Assembly (NCBI GenBank): GCA_026182355.1
Contig: JAPFBL010000070.1
Coordinates: 1,883,501 to 1,947,500, forward strand
Length of the DNA: 64,000 bases
Direction of reading: 5' to 3'
DNA from: Hermatobates lingyangjiaoensis
Lineage: Eukaryota; Arthropoda; Insecta; Hemiptera; Hermatobatidae
The notes under the pieces are model-generated. The model worked only from the letters and a program-made list of their open reading frames with translations, was not told the origin of the DNA and did not search any database. Position 1 is the first letter of the stretch; the number at the start of each line of letters is the position of its first letter. This document shows positions 12,501-27,500 of the stretch, piece by piece. A program made the position numbers and the translations under genes.

Positions 12501-15500
12501 TTCCTGGAATGCTTGTGGAGGATATTGTTAGGATTAAGGGATTACTATTTTTTGTGAAACGTTTTATAGCGGGATATTACTACCTGCTGAACTGTTTAGA
12601 ACTTCAGATCGGATAAAATTGTTTCGTTCAGTATATAGTAGGGACAATAAAGAATTAGGTCATTTCTCTGTTACGTTTTCTGTGCTGTTATGAAAACATA
12701 AGTTCATTTGAATTTTTCTGTGTTTTAAATTGGCTAAATCAATATCTAATTTATTTTGTAATTTGTATAATTAAATTCCCCAAAGCAATGTTTTGCTGTG
12801 TCAAAGTATATTATAGTAAACTCAAAACTATAATGCGATCCATATGTATGGAGGTTGCCCAGTTTCTACTTGAAATTGTACTTGAAAAATATGATAGAAT
12901 CAAAAAGATTATCTATTATATTGGCTTATACTATATAAATCTATAAAGTTGTGAGCTACTAGATAGATATGACACTTATAATTAACATTTCCATTGATAT
13001 TCTATGAAATAACAAATAAGATAATTTAAAAAAAGGCACGCGTATCAAAGAAAAGATATTATTTGTGAGTTACATCAAAGAGTAAGAAAGAACTGTTTCA
13101 GGAAGAATCTCCTAAAGTTTGTTCGAGTACGAGTATGTGGCCTATCTATGTTAAGCAAGGACCTGATTTGTAGACTCGTTTTAATGATAGCCCTGCCTGT
13201 GAAATGGGATTTTAACGACCTGTCTGTAAACGTAACCTCCTTTTATAGTCATACAAACTTTCTTTATGTGAATCAAATCAAACTTCTTCTTCCTCTCAGT
13301 ACACTTGCATTAAAAGTTATAGATAACGATAAATAAATCAAAATTATTATTAATGATTTTAACTACTATGTTTTGAAGAGATATAAAATTGAAAGTATGT
13401 AAAATAATCATGACACATTTAACATGACATGCCATTAGAGTACTACTAACATAAAAATACCACAAAAATTATTGAATCAAGAAAACAAATCGTTAAATAT
13501 TCCTTACAATGACTTAATTTAAATTTAATATTACAGATTTATGCAAATAATTTCAAGGAAAAATATTACATCCTTTTGGAATAAACAAAACATCCAATCA
13601 AAGAGATTCAACAAGGCCAATGAAGCTCTCAAGGTAACACGAAACAGTGAAAAATTGATATCAAGAAGGATTTGAACACAAAGGCAGCCATTTAAACTGA
13701 CAATGTGACCTTTTTGTATTGATGGCAAACGCTGCGGTGGCTGACAGTTTCTATGATAACTATACAAACAGTCTGGTTAGTTGAGACAAAACTGGCGGCA
13801 TAAAAACTATGAAACTGAGTTAATTATGTGATATGATAAACATTTTATGAAAGCAATGATCTATTAGAATGGAGATGGTAGGAAATATTTTTGAAAAACA
13901 AAATGGTACAGAGATGCAGTTAATAATAAATTAGACACCTCCATGTACTCATTTTTCTGTTTTCTAAAAGAATTAAGAAGATTGCCGGAAGATTTCTTAG
14001 ATTAGAAAGTTAACTCAATTAAATCAAATAGAGTCGACTAAATCAAACAAATGATGCAGAAAGAGAGGAATAAAGAAAATATAAAAAAAAATCTTCAATT
14101 ACAGTCCCAAGCTTATAGGAACCAGAGAAGAAAGCCGTAATGGAGAATTAAGGACAATTCTTATTCTTGGAAGCTTCACATAGGTGAGATCTCTGAAGAG
14201 CATGTTGACTACTAATAAGATAACGTTTCGATTTTTTTTTTATTTTAAACCTTTTTCACACAGGCTTATAAAATGAATTAAGACTAAACTTATACACCAA
14301 ACACATATTTACACATTAAAAAAAAAATATTATTAGAAATAGTAGAGTGGTATATACAAAATGAATTTAGTAAAACACTATGAAAACTTAAGAAGTAAGG
14401 ATTCATTATATATGAAAAAGTCAAAATGTTTAGTAGAAGTAAAAGTTATAAACTTCTAGTAGACTGATGTTGATACAACCACAATTATCAAGAGTTGTGC
14501 TAATTCTTTTTTAGCAAATAGTAAGTATATATCACACTTTTCATTAATTTTATTAATCAAAAAGAGGTAACCATCTTTAATATTCATCAATGACCTCTCT
14601 AATTATAAATTGAAAACCTTTCTAAAAATTGAACCTCTTACTAGAAGAACGTTCTAGGATTAGAGAAAAGTTGTTTAAAAAGCGATATTTATAATAGAAA
14701 ATAGAATATGGATATTTCAGAATATATACTCAAAGTTTGGTAATGATAACAATTTGAAGAACGTGTTGAACCGTTGTAAAAAAAAGAGATTTTTTTTATA
14801 ATAAAAAATTATAAAATAATAGTAGGTAGTATTGCTAATTTATAATAATAACAATAATATTTAAAGCTAAAGTTTATGTACTAATGCTTGAGTTTTTAAA
14901 TCAATTACTGACATTTTCATATTGAAATATTATAATACATTATATAATCAAATAAAAAGAACGGTCGTTTATTCATACAATCGTTAGAGTTTAATGTACC
15001 CTTTTAAGGAGCAGTGTTGGTATTTCTTTTTTCCTGAGAAAGTATTGAGTACTAGAAGGGTTTGCTGGCAGACTGAATTCTAACTAGAGTCTTAAGGGGT
15101 AGCGATTCATTTGAAAGTTCAATGAGGTCCAATTTCATCCACGGTGTATCATTAAGACCGGTATTGCTTGCTCAGACGGACTGCTGCAGCCACAGCAGCT
15201 TTATACATCACTAGTTTCCATTATAGTAATACATTATATTAAATGTTTACTTTAACATAATATATAATGTTTATGTTATTGTAAACATTTAAATATTGTT
15301 TTATTTGAACTTACAAGGAGCCAATGTGTTTAAAAACTAAATTTCAATCGTTGTTACATAACTTAGGCACGTTATACCCCTATTTAATCTATATATAACA
15401 AAAACTAACTGAAATGGAAATATTTTGTGCCATCAAAGTTTGTTTTCAACATTGAATACATTCTCTTTAATAGTAAAATTGTTATTGCTAAATGCTAAGT

Positions 15501-18500
15501 TACAAGGACTGTTAGCAAAACTGAAACATCTTACTCCGTAGATTTTCTCTACATCAATCAGTTTTCGACCTCGTAAATGATCCAAACTGTGACTAACCGT
15601 TTTCATAGTGTTGTTTTGTAAGTATAACTGCCTAATATCCTATTGCATTATTATGGAAACCTCTTTATTAGGTATAACTTCATTGATTTTCTTTCTCTTT
15701 ATAAATTTCACATGGTTATTTTTTATTTGCTTACAGTCATTCTTGTTTGTCTCTTATCCTTTCTAAACTTCCATCAGATGGTCAAATATTAAAAATAAAA
15801 AAGTAGCAAGAAATAAATATTAAAGGAAACGAAAAATAACTACGCTTCAATTTAAAACATTAAAATTATTTCGAAAATGTAAGCATAAAATTAATATACT
15901 ATGAAAAAATATTCACCAAATTTGTACTAGTGTGAAAGGCAATATATACAAAAAAATATAAAGCTCAACCTAAATTTATAGATGACCTTTTGTAGTTGAT
16001 GGATTTTTTATACTTTGAATTAGAAAATTTTTAATAGAATCCTGGCAAACATAATTATTGTTAAAGACTCAATACATATTTAAATAGCTTACATATGTCA
16101 AATGATAATAACTCTTTTAAAACTATAAAATGAAACGCCAAAGAAACAAGTAATTTGTGATGTTCCCTAGAATCGAGGATGATTCCAAGCGAATGTGTTA
16201 CTATCAATCTACATGTCGCACTCATTAATATCATAGTGTGTTTGAGAACATTATTGTTTTTGGTAATACTGGAACATTGAAAAATACCCATAAAGTTCTT
16301 TATGATAATATAGTTACTATTTTAACGCCATATCTCTGGTGACTGAGGAAGAATTTTTTATTTTAGGTATTGTATTTAGACAAATATTTAATGGACTTAA
16401 GATATTCAAAGTGTAATATCTTAATACTTAAGCGTAATATCTTGCATTAAGAACATAAAAATGTTTTACATAGAGTGAGAATTTTAAACAAAAAAAAATT
16501 TTTTTGAGGAAAAATATATCCACCACAAAGCAAAATACAGAATCAGTTCCAAAAATTTCAGTACATATATTGGAAAAATTATGAAATCTATAATATTTAC
16601 TCTAGGCTGCCTTTATGAGGTAAAAGAAGCGCTTGATATACGGATTGAATCCATTTACCAGCACTAATATATAATATATATTGTATATATATATAATTAA
16701 AGTTACAGCTAGCGAACACAAGAAAAAAGACGAACACTCACGAATCTCGATAATTTCGGCGTCTTGTCGTCTTCAGGAGAGTAGAAAGAAAGAAAATAAA
16801 AGGAGAAAGAATGAAGCAACGGAGACGTAAATGCGTCCACTGGTCGATATATATATATATATATATATATAATACATATATTGCAGAAATAAGAAGAGAA
16901 TTGAGTATTGGAATGAAGTTAGTTTCTCAAAATTGAATTTCACTTTTATTTCCGATATTTTGATTTTTATATAATATCGTTTTCTGAGGTTATAGTATGA
17001 GTTCATGAATTCGAAAAAATTACAGGATGTATATAACTGAATTAAAATTGGTAATGAAATTAAATTACTTATTGCTCAATTGTACGGATTATAATAAGTA
17101 AGCATATACAGGTGATTTTAAATAAAGATCGTGAAAAATGAATTTAGAGAAACTAACTGCGTCCTGATACTATATTTTATATATCAATTTTTCAAAAAAA
17201 TTTTGTTTTTATACAGCTGTAATGTTTATATTTACAGGACTGCGGCAGATTGCAGAGACGAGTCACGAGAACGTGGGTAGAGTCCTCAGACGCACTGAGC
17301 TGGCCAACGGACTTAACCTTAAGCAAGTTACTGTCCCCATTGGAGTTCTGCTTGTCATCTTCGAATCCAGACCTGACTGTCTGCCACAGGTCACATAACA
17401 TTTTATAAATTATATTTCTTGTTGAGTTTACCTATAGAACAGGTTGAAATTATCACAGACTAGTAAGAAATCAAAGAACAAATCACATATACTAGAGGAA
17501 CAGATCATCTGTTAAATCTTTTAATACCTTTGAAAATTTGAAAAAGTTGGCTGGCACTACACGAAATGGTGTAAATTATAACAAAATCATGTTTACTTAA
17601 GGCAGACAGCGATCATAGACCCATGGAGAACGAGTCCGTACAACTATTATTTGGTCTTGCATTGAATAAAAAATTTTATGAAAACCATTCGTCAATTTAT
17701 TACTGTAAAGCAAATACATTCCGACATAGTAAAATATAAAATAATCATGAACACTGTTATAATACACTTATGAATAATATTGCAGTAGTACTGCGTACTG
17801 AACTCAATGGTAAACTTAATATTAAAGATTAAAGATAAATTTAGATTGCTACCTCATAAGTCTATTTATTACTCGATCGGTTTCAGAATTACTTCTATTT
17901 TTAAAAGGTATTTTTTTAATAAAGCACTTTCCAGCTATCAGTCTGTAAAAATAGATTCAGAACAGCTCAAGTGGACGAAAGCTTTATGAAAAAAGATTGC
18001 TTATTTTTCTTTAATTCTTTCAAACAATCACTGTGGTACTAACAATAATAATAATATGTTTAAACTTAGTAGTATATCATCTTAATATTTTTCTTTTATA
18101 AAGTGTCTTCTAGAAGGAATTTTCCAAGTTTGGACACATCTGACAGGAACTAGATGGTAGCCTTTCGTCTTTGACGTGTTTAAGAGGTTTTCAAACAGAG
18201 AGCTTAAGTTGTAGTCTTGTGCAGCTCCACTTGGTGATTCTGCGTATCACTTTCTGGTTAGACATCCCAAACTGATTCTCATTCTATCCATGGGTAATGA
18301 ACTCCGCACCATCTTACACTCCCCGTAGAGAATATAGGTACAAGTGTAGTTTTGGCTGATAATCTGGTTTCAGCTTGGAGCTTAATACACTCTACGTAAC
18401 AGTACATTTCATCATGAACTTATCCCACTGAGTTGCAAAAAAAAAAAATAAATGTAATCCATATCAAGGATTATAACAGTCATTATATCCCTTTTCAAAG

Positions 18501-21500
18501 ATATAATCACAGAAAAGTGATTTTTGTTTCACTTCTCTTTTTTTCATTGATCATGAACAATAAAACAATGGACTCTTACGTTGGAAGAGTTCATTCAATT
18601 CAATTCCGTAATTGATTTGAACATAGGTTATATCACTTGTATTTCTTTCTGCGATTCTATTTATATAATCAGCTGTGTTAGAAACATATTTAAAGTTAAA
18701 TGAACTAGAACTGAAGGTTCTGTGTTGAAAACAGCAATATACAAGGGTTTTTAAGTGGGTTATGAAGAATGTTTTTCTGGTTTTTTGGTAAGCTACTTTT
18801 TAAACATCATTATTATCATAAAGAGTAGTAATGAAAATATGAAGTCCTGCAATAGAATGAACTTAGTAAAATTATTAGAATTAAATAATTATTCATGCTT
18901 TCAAAAGAACATTCTATTCAGAGACAGAAATATCTAAAGCTTTGTTCGTCTTTCCTAACAGAAATTTAGTGGATAACAGCTTTACTATGATTCTAATTTA
19001 TTATTCGCACTTCATGTGTAATAGATAATGTTACTGTACAATATTCTAGGTGGATAAGTATATCAATCAACTTCAAAGTGTACTCCATACACTTAAGCAA
19101 ATTAAGTGCGCTTTGCTTGCACATAAATACTAATTGTAATATAAATAAAGTGTTCAGCAGTTTACATTCATACAAGCACAGTATTTAATTTTTTTTTTTA
19201 TAATTGAATTTGTAATTGTGTAACGTTCTATTTTCTTGATTATAAACCCAGAGGAATTGAATGATATAGAGATAATTTTTCTAAGATCATTAGCCTGAAC
19301 TGAACCTATAGAGTGCATAGAGTTCATAATCTCTGAATATATTTTCATGTGTGTGGAAATAGTTCATCAAAATCAGTCAGATTAGAGTCTATATAAATTG
19401 AGACACGAAAACAACCTGAATATTAAACGCAAAAATGAACAATTTGTAAACTGACACCTCATATGATCGAACTCTATAAAAGTTTAGTTTAATTTTTTAA
19501 ATTATAAATTACATTTATAAAATCATATATGTAATTTTATTAAAGCCATTATTTATTTCTATGAAGTCACAAAGCATTCTAAGTTGTACTAAGGAAAGTG
19601 ATATTGCTCAAACTAACAACTTAATGAATTTTGTACTAAGTATCTTCAAATTTATTTTGCGATAATGCCATATTAATTTGTAATTTTAAGACTTTCTAAG
19701 ATATCAGAAAGCTTTGTAAAGGAAGGACTTCCCTTCAGGCCTTCCATTTGTTTCTAGGATTTATTGACTGGCTCTCTCAAACCTCCACTAATTGTCCTCC
19801 ATTTCTCTAAACACTTAGCCTCCTAAGCCCCTTTTGTTTCATTACATTCTGTATTGAAAGAAAATAATTCAGCAAAATACGAGATAAGCCCGAAAAGCTT
19901 ATTATAAGTTTGTTCAACAACTACCTTTATGATCATATTTTATTGGGCTGCAATTTCCTGCAATAAAGATTAAATTTTATTAATGAATTCACATCTTTTC
20001 TACTGGCGACCAAATTTGGTCAAATACTTGATAATTTATTTTGTGTTTTATTATGTCATATATATCACTGAATCTTATTCAGATGTCGATAAATATAAAT
20101 TTGTCAATCTTGTTCTCCATTAAATGATTATTAACAGTCATATATAACTAAAAACTTCATTAACATTTTTACTTTACTATAAGTAAAGTATTGTGATTGC
20201 GAAATAATCACAATTATTTTTTATTAAAAATAATAAATGTGTACACATTTATTAGTTTGATGTGATATTTTTTTCAACTTTTTCTACTTTTTTTTTGGTA
20301 ATATATTACCACTTTTATTATTGACAAAAGTCAACATCTTGAGATGTTGACAGAATTACATGTTTTGAGGTCTCAGAAGTCGTTTTATGAGGTTTTTTTT
20401 TTCAATTAAGTCTGTGTGGGTGGGTGGGTGAGTATATATCCAAAGTTTGTGGCTAAGCTACGATCCAGAATCTTAGATGGATCAAATTAATATTTTACAC
20501 AAAAATGGGCCTCATAGTGTAGATGAGCCCTATTGTTTGGGAGCAGTTATGAATGACGGGAAAGTAACTTTTTTGCCACAAACCTATTTTTAGACAACTT
20601 TTTTTCTCCTAAATTATTAATTCTAGAATCTTGAAATTTGGGTATTATTTTTAAACCTACAAAAACAATAAACGAAGAGGATACTCATATTTTTAAAACA
20701 ACAGGATATATTTTGACTCATAATTCAATCTGAAAGCTTCTGAGAACGAGACAAGCCATATCATTTAACGAATCAAAATTAAACTATCCCTAAAAATAAA
20801 ACATTGTGTGGTGAATGAGTTGATGTAAATTTTTCTAATATAACATTTACCAAAGAGTTGTTACAGTACATTTTATGTTTTCAGAAATGTGTTTTTGAAG
20901 ATAAAAGGCTCATTATAATATTATGAAAATGTGCTATGACTTCCTATGAAAAAAAAAACTAATAATTAATAAACAAGATTTCACTTATTTTGATTTACCT
21001 CAATGATTAATAATGCTATAAAAACTGATTGTTTATCCTAGACTAAAGGATCATCTGCTATACTTGTCAGATTTATTGATATTTATTTTCATTGTTTACA
21101 ATTACTTAGACATTTTTTGAGTAGATCCACTAAAAATAAATTAATGTTTAAAAGTATGATAAAAAATTTTAAATTATCTATTGACTTATATGAGATATAA
21201 GAGGAATAATATTTTTATATGTAAAAAATCACCGCCAATAAACATAAATTTGATTATGGTTGAATTTGGCCCACAGAATGCTCTAATGTATTTATATATT
21301 GCATCCTTGAACAAAACTTAATATCAGATGAAAATTTTGCTGTTCATAAATCATAGTATTTTCGGATAATATTAAATGTGAGGAATGTACTCTTCCTCCA
21401 GAAAGAGGAGTTATGTTTGTTGACAAATATCCAGTTTTTTCACTATTCTAGTCTAATGGTTCATATCTATTATTTTCAAAAATTAGATGCTCCCAGTTGA

Positions 21501-24500
21501 AAAGTTTTAAATCATACTGGATAGATAACTTTGAGTTTGTTTCGAATACGTAAAATTGGCTAAGTTCTAATATATTGTTTCTCAATATGCAACGTATATT
21601 CATTCTATAGCATACATGAAAAACCAGAATAACTGGTAATATTTGAACCCTCAATCTTCAAAATAAAGTGAATCCGCTAACAATTCTAGTAATTTTAATT
21701 TCAAAACATTTCCAAATTCATCAAACTTTGAACTCTTTTATAACAATATTAAAATATTCGAAATAAAGTACACTAAAAATAAAAACGTGCTTTTATAAAA
21801 AAAGCAACAGCTTATAATTATGAGTTCAGACTTTAAATTGCCTTACCTTAACTGGTGATTTAAAAACCACATTTAATTAAGACCTGCCACACTAACCTTT
21901 TTATTCCTCCTCTTTAACTAATTATAAGATCTTTTCTCGACCATTCCAAGCAAGAAATATTAAATTACCTTAATTTTTTTACATTATTATTAAATCACCA
22001 CTTGTGAATTTTTAACACACACTTTATTTAATTTTATTCTTGAAAACGAAAAGTAATATATTCAGGTGTTTAAACAATTTCTTTTCTAAATAATTTTAAC
22101 TCCTGTTTGAAGGGTTTTTTTTTTAAGCAAATTATTTTTTCACAATCAATATTCATGATGTACAATTTGAATATAGAGTAACTAATTTTTTATTGCAAAA
22201 GAATCTACACTGACTTGAATGTAATTAATTATATGTAAAAATATTATCAAATTAAAAGGCAATATTATGAAGACCTGCTGAGTTGATGTTGATATTCTCC
22301 AGATTTGTTACTTTTATTTGATTACACTGTTTTTAATTATAGTGATTATATGTTTTTTCGTATGCTATTTCTTTTTTGATGTTAGAAAACTAGAATCATT
22401 GATATATGCAGTGCAAATATTCATGGGTGAGAACAAAAAAATTTAAATCAAACATGTTTACTAATTTTTTTATTTGAATCAAATTTTATTCAGATTTATT
22501 ACAGTCATGTATTTATATGTGACAATGTTGGTATAAGTTTAATATATTTAATGCTAGTTCTTACTATTTACACTGCTGACTTAAATCCTGAAAGGTACTG
22601 GTTGGTAATAGCAATTTCATTATACATGTAATAAGGGGCCAGGTTAGCTCAGTGGTTAACGTACTCGCCTCTAAACTGATAGGACCGGGGTTCGATCCCT
22701 ACCTAGCCCTCGATTTATTCATGCGGGAAGTGAATAAATTTGAGCACGTCATCTCTCAGAAAACCATTGGTCCCGAGCCTGTACGATTTCAGGTACTCGT
22801 TAAGGATCCCTACTCTAAATACACTTGAGTTAGGCAAAATTTAGGACTCCCAATGTAGAATCAATCTTCTTTGTGTGGTATCACAAAGGGCCAATACTCT
22901 GCCAACTTTTTCACTTGTTCACCAATACTTTGTTCACTTGTGGGACTCCCACTGCAACCTAATCTCGCCTATACATGTATTAGGTATATCGGAGGAAGGT
23001 AGAGCTGGGGGTCGTTTACTCTTCACAAGAGATTGGTTGCCCTTAATGAAGGATATTGGTTATCCATATTTGACACCTGAAGCCACAGCCTTTAAAAAGC
23101 ATTTTTTTCTGACAAAAAAGGGATATTGTTATGAAGGAATTATAAACTGAAACATCACATCACCATTGCTGTCACCACGTTTCTTTTATACTGAGTCTGG
23201 TTCACTTACTTCAATAGTGTGACATTATTTTATTGCATGTTATCTAAATAGTATAATTACTGGTGGGCTACTTGAGATTTTGATAAATTACCACATTTTA
23301 TATTTCATTGACAAATTACGCATTTTTAAATAATTTAATAGCTCGTACATTTAAGAGTAATAGCCATGAAGTCCGAATAGTTATTACCAATAACAAACAC
23401 ACTCACCGCTAGAGTGACAGTCTTCACTGTCCAAGTTGAGTTAACTTATTTGATTGGATACATGTTTTTATTTGCAAGTTATAAAAGTTTTAGCAAACAT
23501 TTATTATGTTCATAAACTTACAAGTAATAAAGAAAATCATTTTTAACAAATTTAGTAAAGATGTAGAGAGTCCAAAATCTATTGACAGTGGTACACTCAG
23601 TGTTTGTTTAGTGGAGGGAGACGAAGGTGGGTTAGAAGACGAGAGTGAAGCAAACGTAAACTGCTAGAATATCAGGCTGGAATTGTCATTTTTGTTTTCT
23701 AACGAATTGTGAGAGTCATAAGCTACCTTAGGCATTATTTATAGTCATTCTGAGATAAAATGGATAAACAAACAAAGTCTTCACACAAATGAAGTTTTAT
23801 TCAACGCGTTTCGAACACTTTGTGTTCATCATCACGAAGATACTATAATACAAATTATATCTAATCAGATACAAAATTAGATATAATTTGTATTATAGTG
23901 TCTTCCTGATGATCAACACAAAGTGTTCGAAACGCGTTGAATAGAACTTCATTTGTATGGAGACTTTTGTTGGTTTATCCATTTTACCTCAGAATGAGTA
24001 AATACCACACAATTAAGAATTGCACAACTAATGATTATTTATAGTCATTTATACATCATAAGTTTCCACAATTTGTTGTACATCTTTTACATTGTTAATC
24101 TTGTTAGCATACTTTGAACTTTGGATGGCCTGTTTGTACTTTTACTTATCATCGATGATCATAAGTGAATAGAGATTATATAGTTTAATGTTTGAACACA
24201 CACAGAAACTATGTATGACTGATAGAGTCATAAGTGAAATTATTATTTTCTAATTGTTCTTTGAGTACTCTTCAATAAAAAAAGTAGATGGTAATATCAT
24301 CGTGGCCCCCCTACGTTGAACCACTGAAATTAGTACTATTAAGGAATCAAAATAACCTTCTTGTTTTATAAAATATAATGTTATTTCTTACTCTATACAG
24401 ACTTCTACAATATTTAATGTCAAAAACATTCTTCATACTGGATCATAACTATGACGTAATGGTCATCTAACGTATAGAGATATCAGGATAAGAAGTCTTT

Positions 24501-27500
24501 TGTGGTAATAAGAACTCTGCAAAGGGAGTCTTTCACGCAGAACACAGTCAGATGTCATGAGAGCTGGAGACCTTGTTTCCTATCTCCAGAGCACATGAAC
24601 AATTTTTAAGAAAAATCCAACCTTTCTTTCCAATAATTTATCATAATTACTTAATAAGTTAACCGAAATTCAAGCATACAATTAACACTACAAAGTGGAT
24701 TAACATTTACTTTTACAAAATGAATAATTATTGAAAGAAATATGTCATTAATTTTTTTATTATTTGTTTTATAAAATACTAAACATATTTCGTGTAAACT
24801 ATGTATTTAAATATTGTATTTAATATTTAAAAGTTTCTATGTTAAACTTTTTACAAAACGTATAACAGAGTGTGCTTTTCAGGTTGCTTCGTTGGCAATG
24901 AGTTCAGCCAACGGGCTTTTGTTGAAAGGGCGGTAAGGAAGCTGCTCACAGCAATAGAGCACTTATGGAATTAGTAAAGGAATCCCTAGCCACAGTAGGA
25001 GCAGACAGCGCCGTATCATTGGTAAGGCTAGACATATCTCAACTTAGGGCTTCTGATTAGAGTCTCCATAATTAGACTTTGCAAAACCTTCCCGATTGGC
25101 AATTCATATAGTTCTTTCACTTAAACTTGAAACAGTTATTATAAAAGCTATAACGAAAATTTATCAGACAATTTCAGATTGAAATAATGCTTCAAGTTTA
25201 AGTAATAGTAATATTATGTATAAATCAGCGTGTAATTCACAGTAAGAAAGTGACTAACAGAATTAGCATATTAGAGGCTAATTTTAATTCTACGCATTTC
25301 TTGTGATATCTTGATATATACATCACAAAGTATAAATCACATAAGAAATTCTGAAATGTTACTAAGATATTTCAATGAAAACAAGTGGTCGTTATCAATC
25401 TGTGAGTCAGAGTGAGTGAAACTCTAACGAAGATTACTTGTTTTGATTGAAAGAACTTAACTCCATTTTCTGAATTTCTTACTATGGCTTGGACGTTGAT
25501 TTTATTTGACGCGTTTATTGTAAAATCTTGCGAGATTTACACAAATTTCTTTAAATGCATTGCCTATTTTCATCTTGTTACATTTTTCTTATACTTATTA
25601 AACAATTTTATATATGTTTCCTCTATCTCAGGTACAATATGAATCAATGTACTAAAAGATTTATATTGAAGAACCATTAACAAAATATAACTAAAGTCAA
25701 ATTGCTACGTTATAGACAAAACTGATCATCTTCAGGACGACTGAATTACTATAATCATTATAATTAGTATTTGATTGATTATAATATTATATTATAATTA
25801 TTGATTATAAAATATATATATATATATATAAAATGATTGATTATAATAAAAGCTGTTTATAATATTAAAAATTGAACGACATAAATATTTATAAACACAG
25901 ATATATTCTGTATGGAAGGTTACACTATACTGCAGGAGCTAAATTTAGATCAAGTTTCCAATTAACTATTTCTAATTACAATAGGTTACAAAAGTAATCT
26001 ACCGCGGTAAAGTGTAACTCCTCCTGCAGAATATGTCTGCATTTGTAAGTACTTAATTTTGTTCATTTGATTATAGTGTTTATAATTAGTTCTGTTTTTG
26101 TTTTATAATATTTTTTCTTATTATTAATCAATTAATACTCCCTGAAAGTGTTCAGTGAGCTGTTGTACATCTTTTACATTGCTAATCTTGTTAGCATACT
26201 TTGAACTATGGATACTTATATTTGCCTGTTTGTACTTTTACTTATCATCGATGATCATAAGTGAATAGAGATTATATAGTTTAATGTTTGAACACACACT
26301 GAAACTATGTATGACTGATAGAGTCATAAGTGAAATTATCACTAATTGTTCTTTAAGTACTCTTCAATGAAAAAAGTAGATGGTAATATCATCGTAGCCC
26401 CCCTACGTTGAACCACGTGGTTTGATCTATATGTATATATATAGCAGATTCAATAATATATCGACCGTTTGATAGAATAGCTGTGTTCTCTAATCGGGAT
26501 TCGGTCAATATTCTAGGATAAAAAATCAAACTCTCGTTGCCAACGTTTCTGTTTTATTTAAAACCTTTTTCATAGGCCTACAAACAAAGGATAAAAAGAA
26601 ATGACATATCAACATGAAGCATGTACACAATATGAAAATGGATTGTTCCAATTTATGAATGTTACTGTATTATGAATATGCGATATTATTCATATATATT
26701 TTATGAATATACCCACATAATTATTCAATAAGAACAAATAAAAGTAACGCAACAGCATTAGCTGGCCATGCCATAAACGAAGGTCACACGTTCGATTTTA
26801 AAGATACAACTATAATAGAAAAAGAAAAAGATGAGCAATCACGGAAGACACATGAGATGTTATTTATTAAAAAGGATCTAAGTTCGATTAATCATAGAAG
26901 TGATATTACTAATTTAAGTAATATTTATTCTGGAGGGTTAAGCTGAGTTTTAGTGAAATTTGATTTATTTAGTTCCCTTGAGTGAACAGTGTTGAGGATA
27001 TTTGTAATGTTATCTTATTATCTATTAATATTAATGTTATCTAGTCGAAGGTTTTGTCCGGTTAACATTGTAGTACCTTTAAATAATGTAAATTTCATTT
27101 CCTTAGTTAAAAAATGCTTACTTCTGTAATTAATATTGTTTTTTGTATCTCTGAAATACTTCTCTTTGAGACCTATCATATATTCTTCTTTTTTTATTCT
27201 ATTTATAGTATCAATACCAGCAGTTATGTAAACATGTATTAACTTGTCATACTAAAATATGACGAGGTGAAAAATGAGGGTTAAGATATTAACCTGAATA
27301 ACTTTAAATTAATGTTAAGACAACGATGCACCTGGATATTGTTTAAAGATTATTAAACAATATTGACGATATTATTAATTAAATTTCTGATCCTATATAT
27401 ATTCTTTAATAATTTATGATTCTTTGTACTAAACATTCTGTCATTTTTAAAGCTATGTTTTAATATATACAATCAGGTTTTTTAATATAATAATTTCAGA

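Larger units (their letters stand above)
5901..17237 (+). other. P5CS intron (11.3 kb)
   Basis: A GT-AG intron. It holds the TA-flanked foldback and ribozyme-like units at 6.8-7.6 kb, a GT/GA microsatellite at 9.45 kb, a truncated jockey tail at 12.28-12.66 kb, a short PLE-like remnant at 14.2 kb and a single ribozyme-like unit at 16.68-16.87 kb. The rest is AT-rich with no recognised feature, including 7.6-9.4, 9.8-12.2 and 12.7-14.2 kb. Confidence 0.85.
17390..24882 (+). other. P5CS intron (7.5 kb)
   Basis: A GT-AG intron. Contents are an unrecognised segment at 18.1-18.4 kb, a SINE at 22.6-23.0 kb, a foldback with ribozyme-like arms at 23.75-24.0 kb and one copy of a 255-bp dispersed repeat at 24.07-24.32 kb. 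I see nothing else between 18.5 and 22.6 kb. Confidence 0.85.

Noticed and set aside
22635..22710. A tRNA gene
   Set aside because: A and B boxes and an acceptor-like pairing are present, but the anticodon arm does not fold and the same head plus body recurs five times, so it is a SINE head.
24932..24940. An internal 5' splice site (gcg/gtaagg) explaining the exon C frameshift
   Set aside because: Ending the exon there leaves 49 nt, which does not restore phase with the next exon, and the following conserved residues would be lost.
24074..26416. A complete LTR retrotransposon between the two 255-bp repeats
   Set aside because: The interval contains a P5CS exon and no gag, pol or primer-binding site, and the outer flanks do not match each other.
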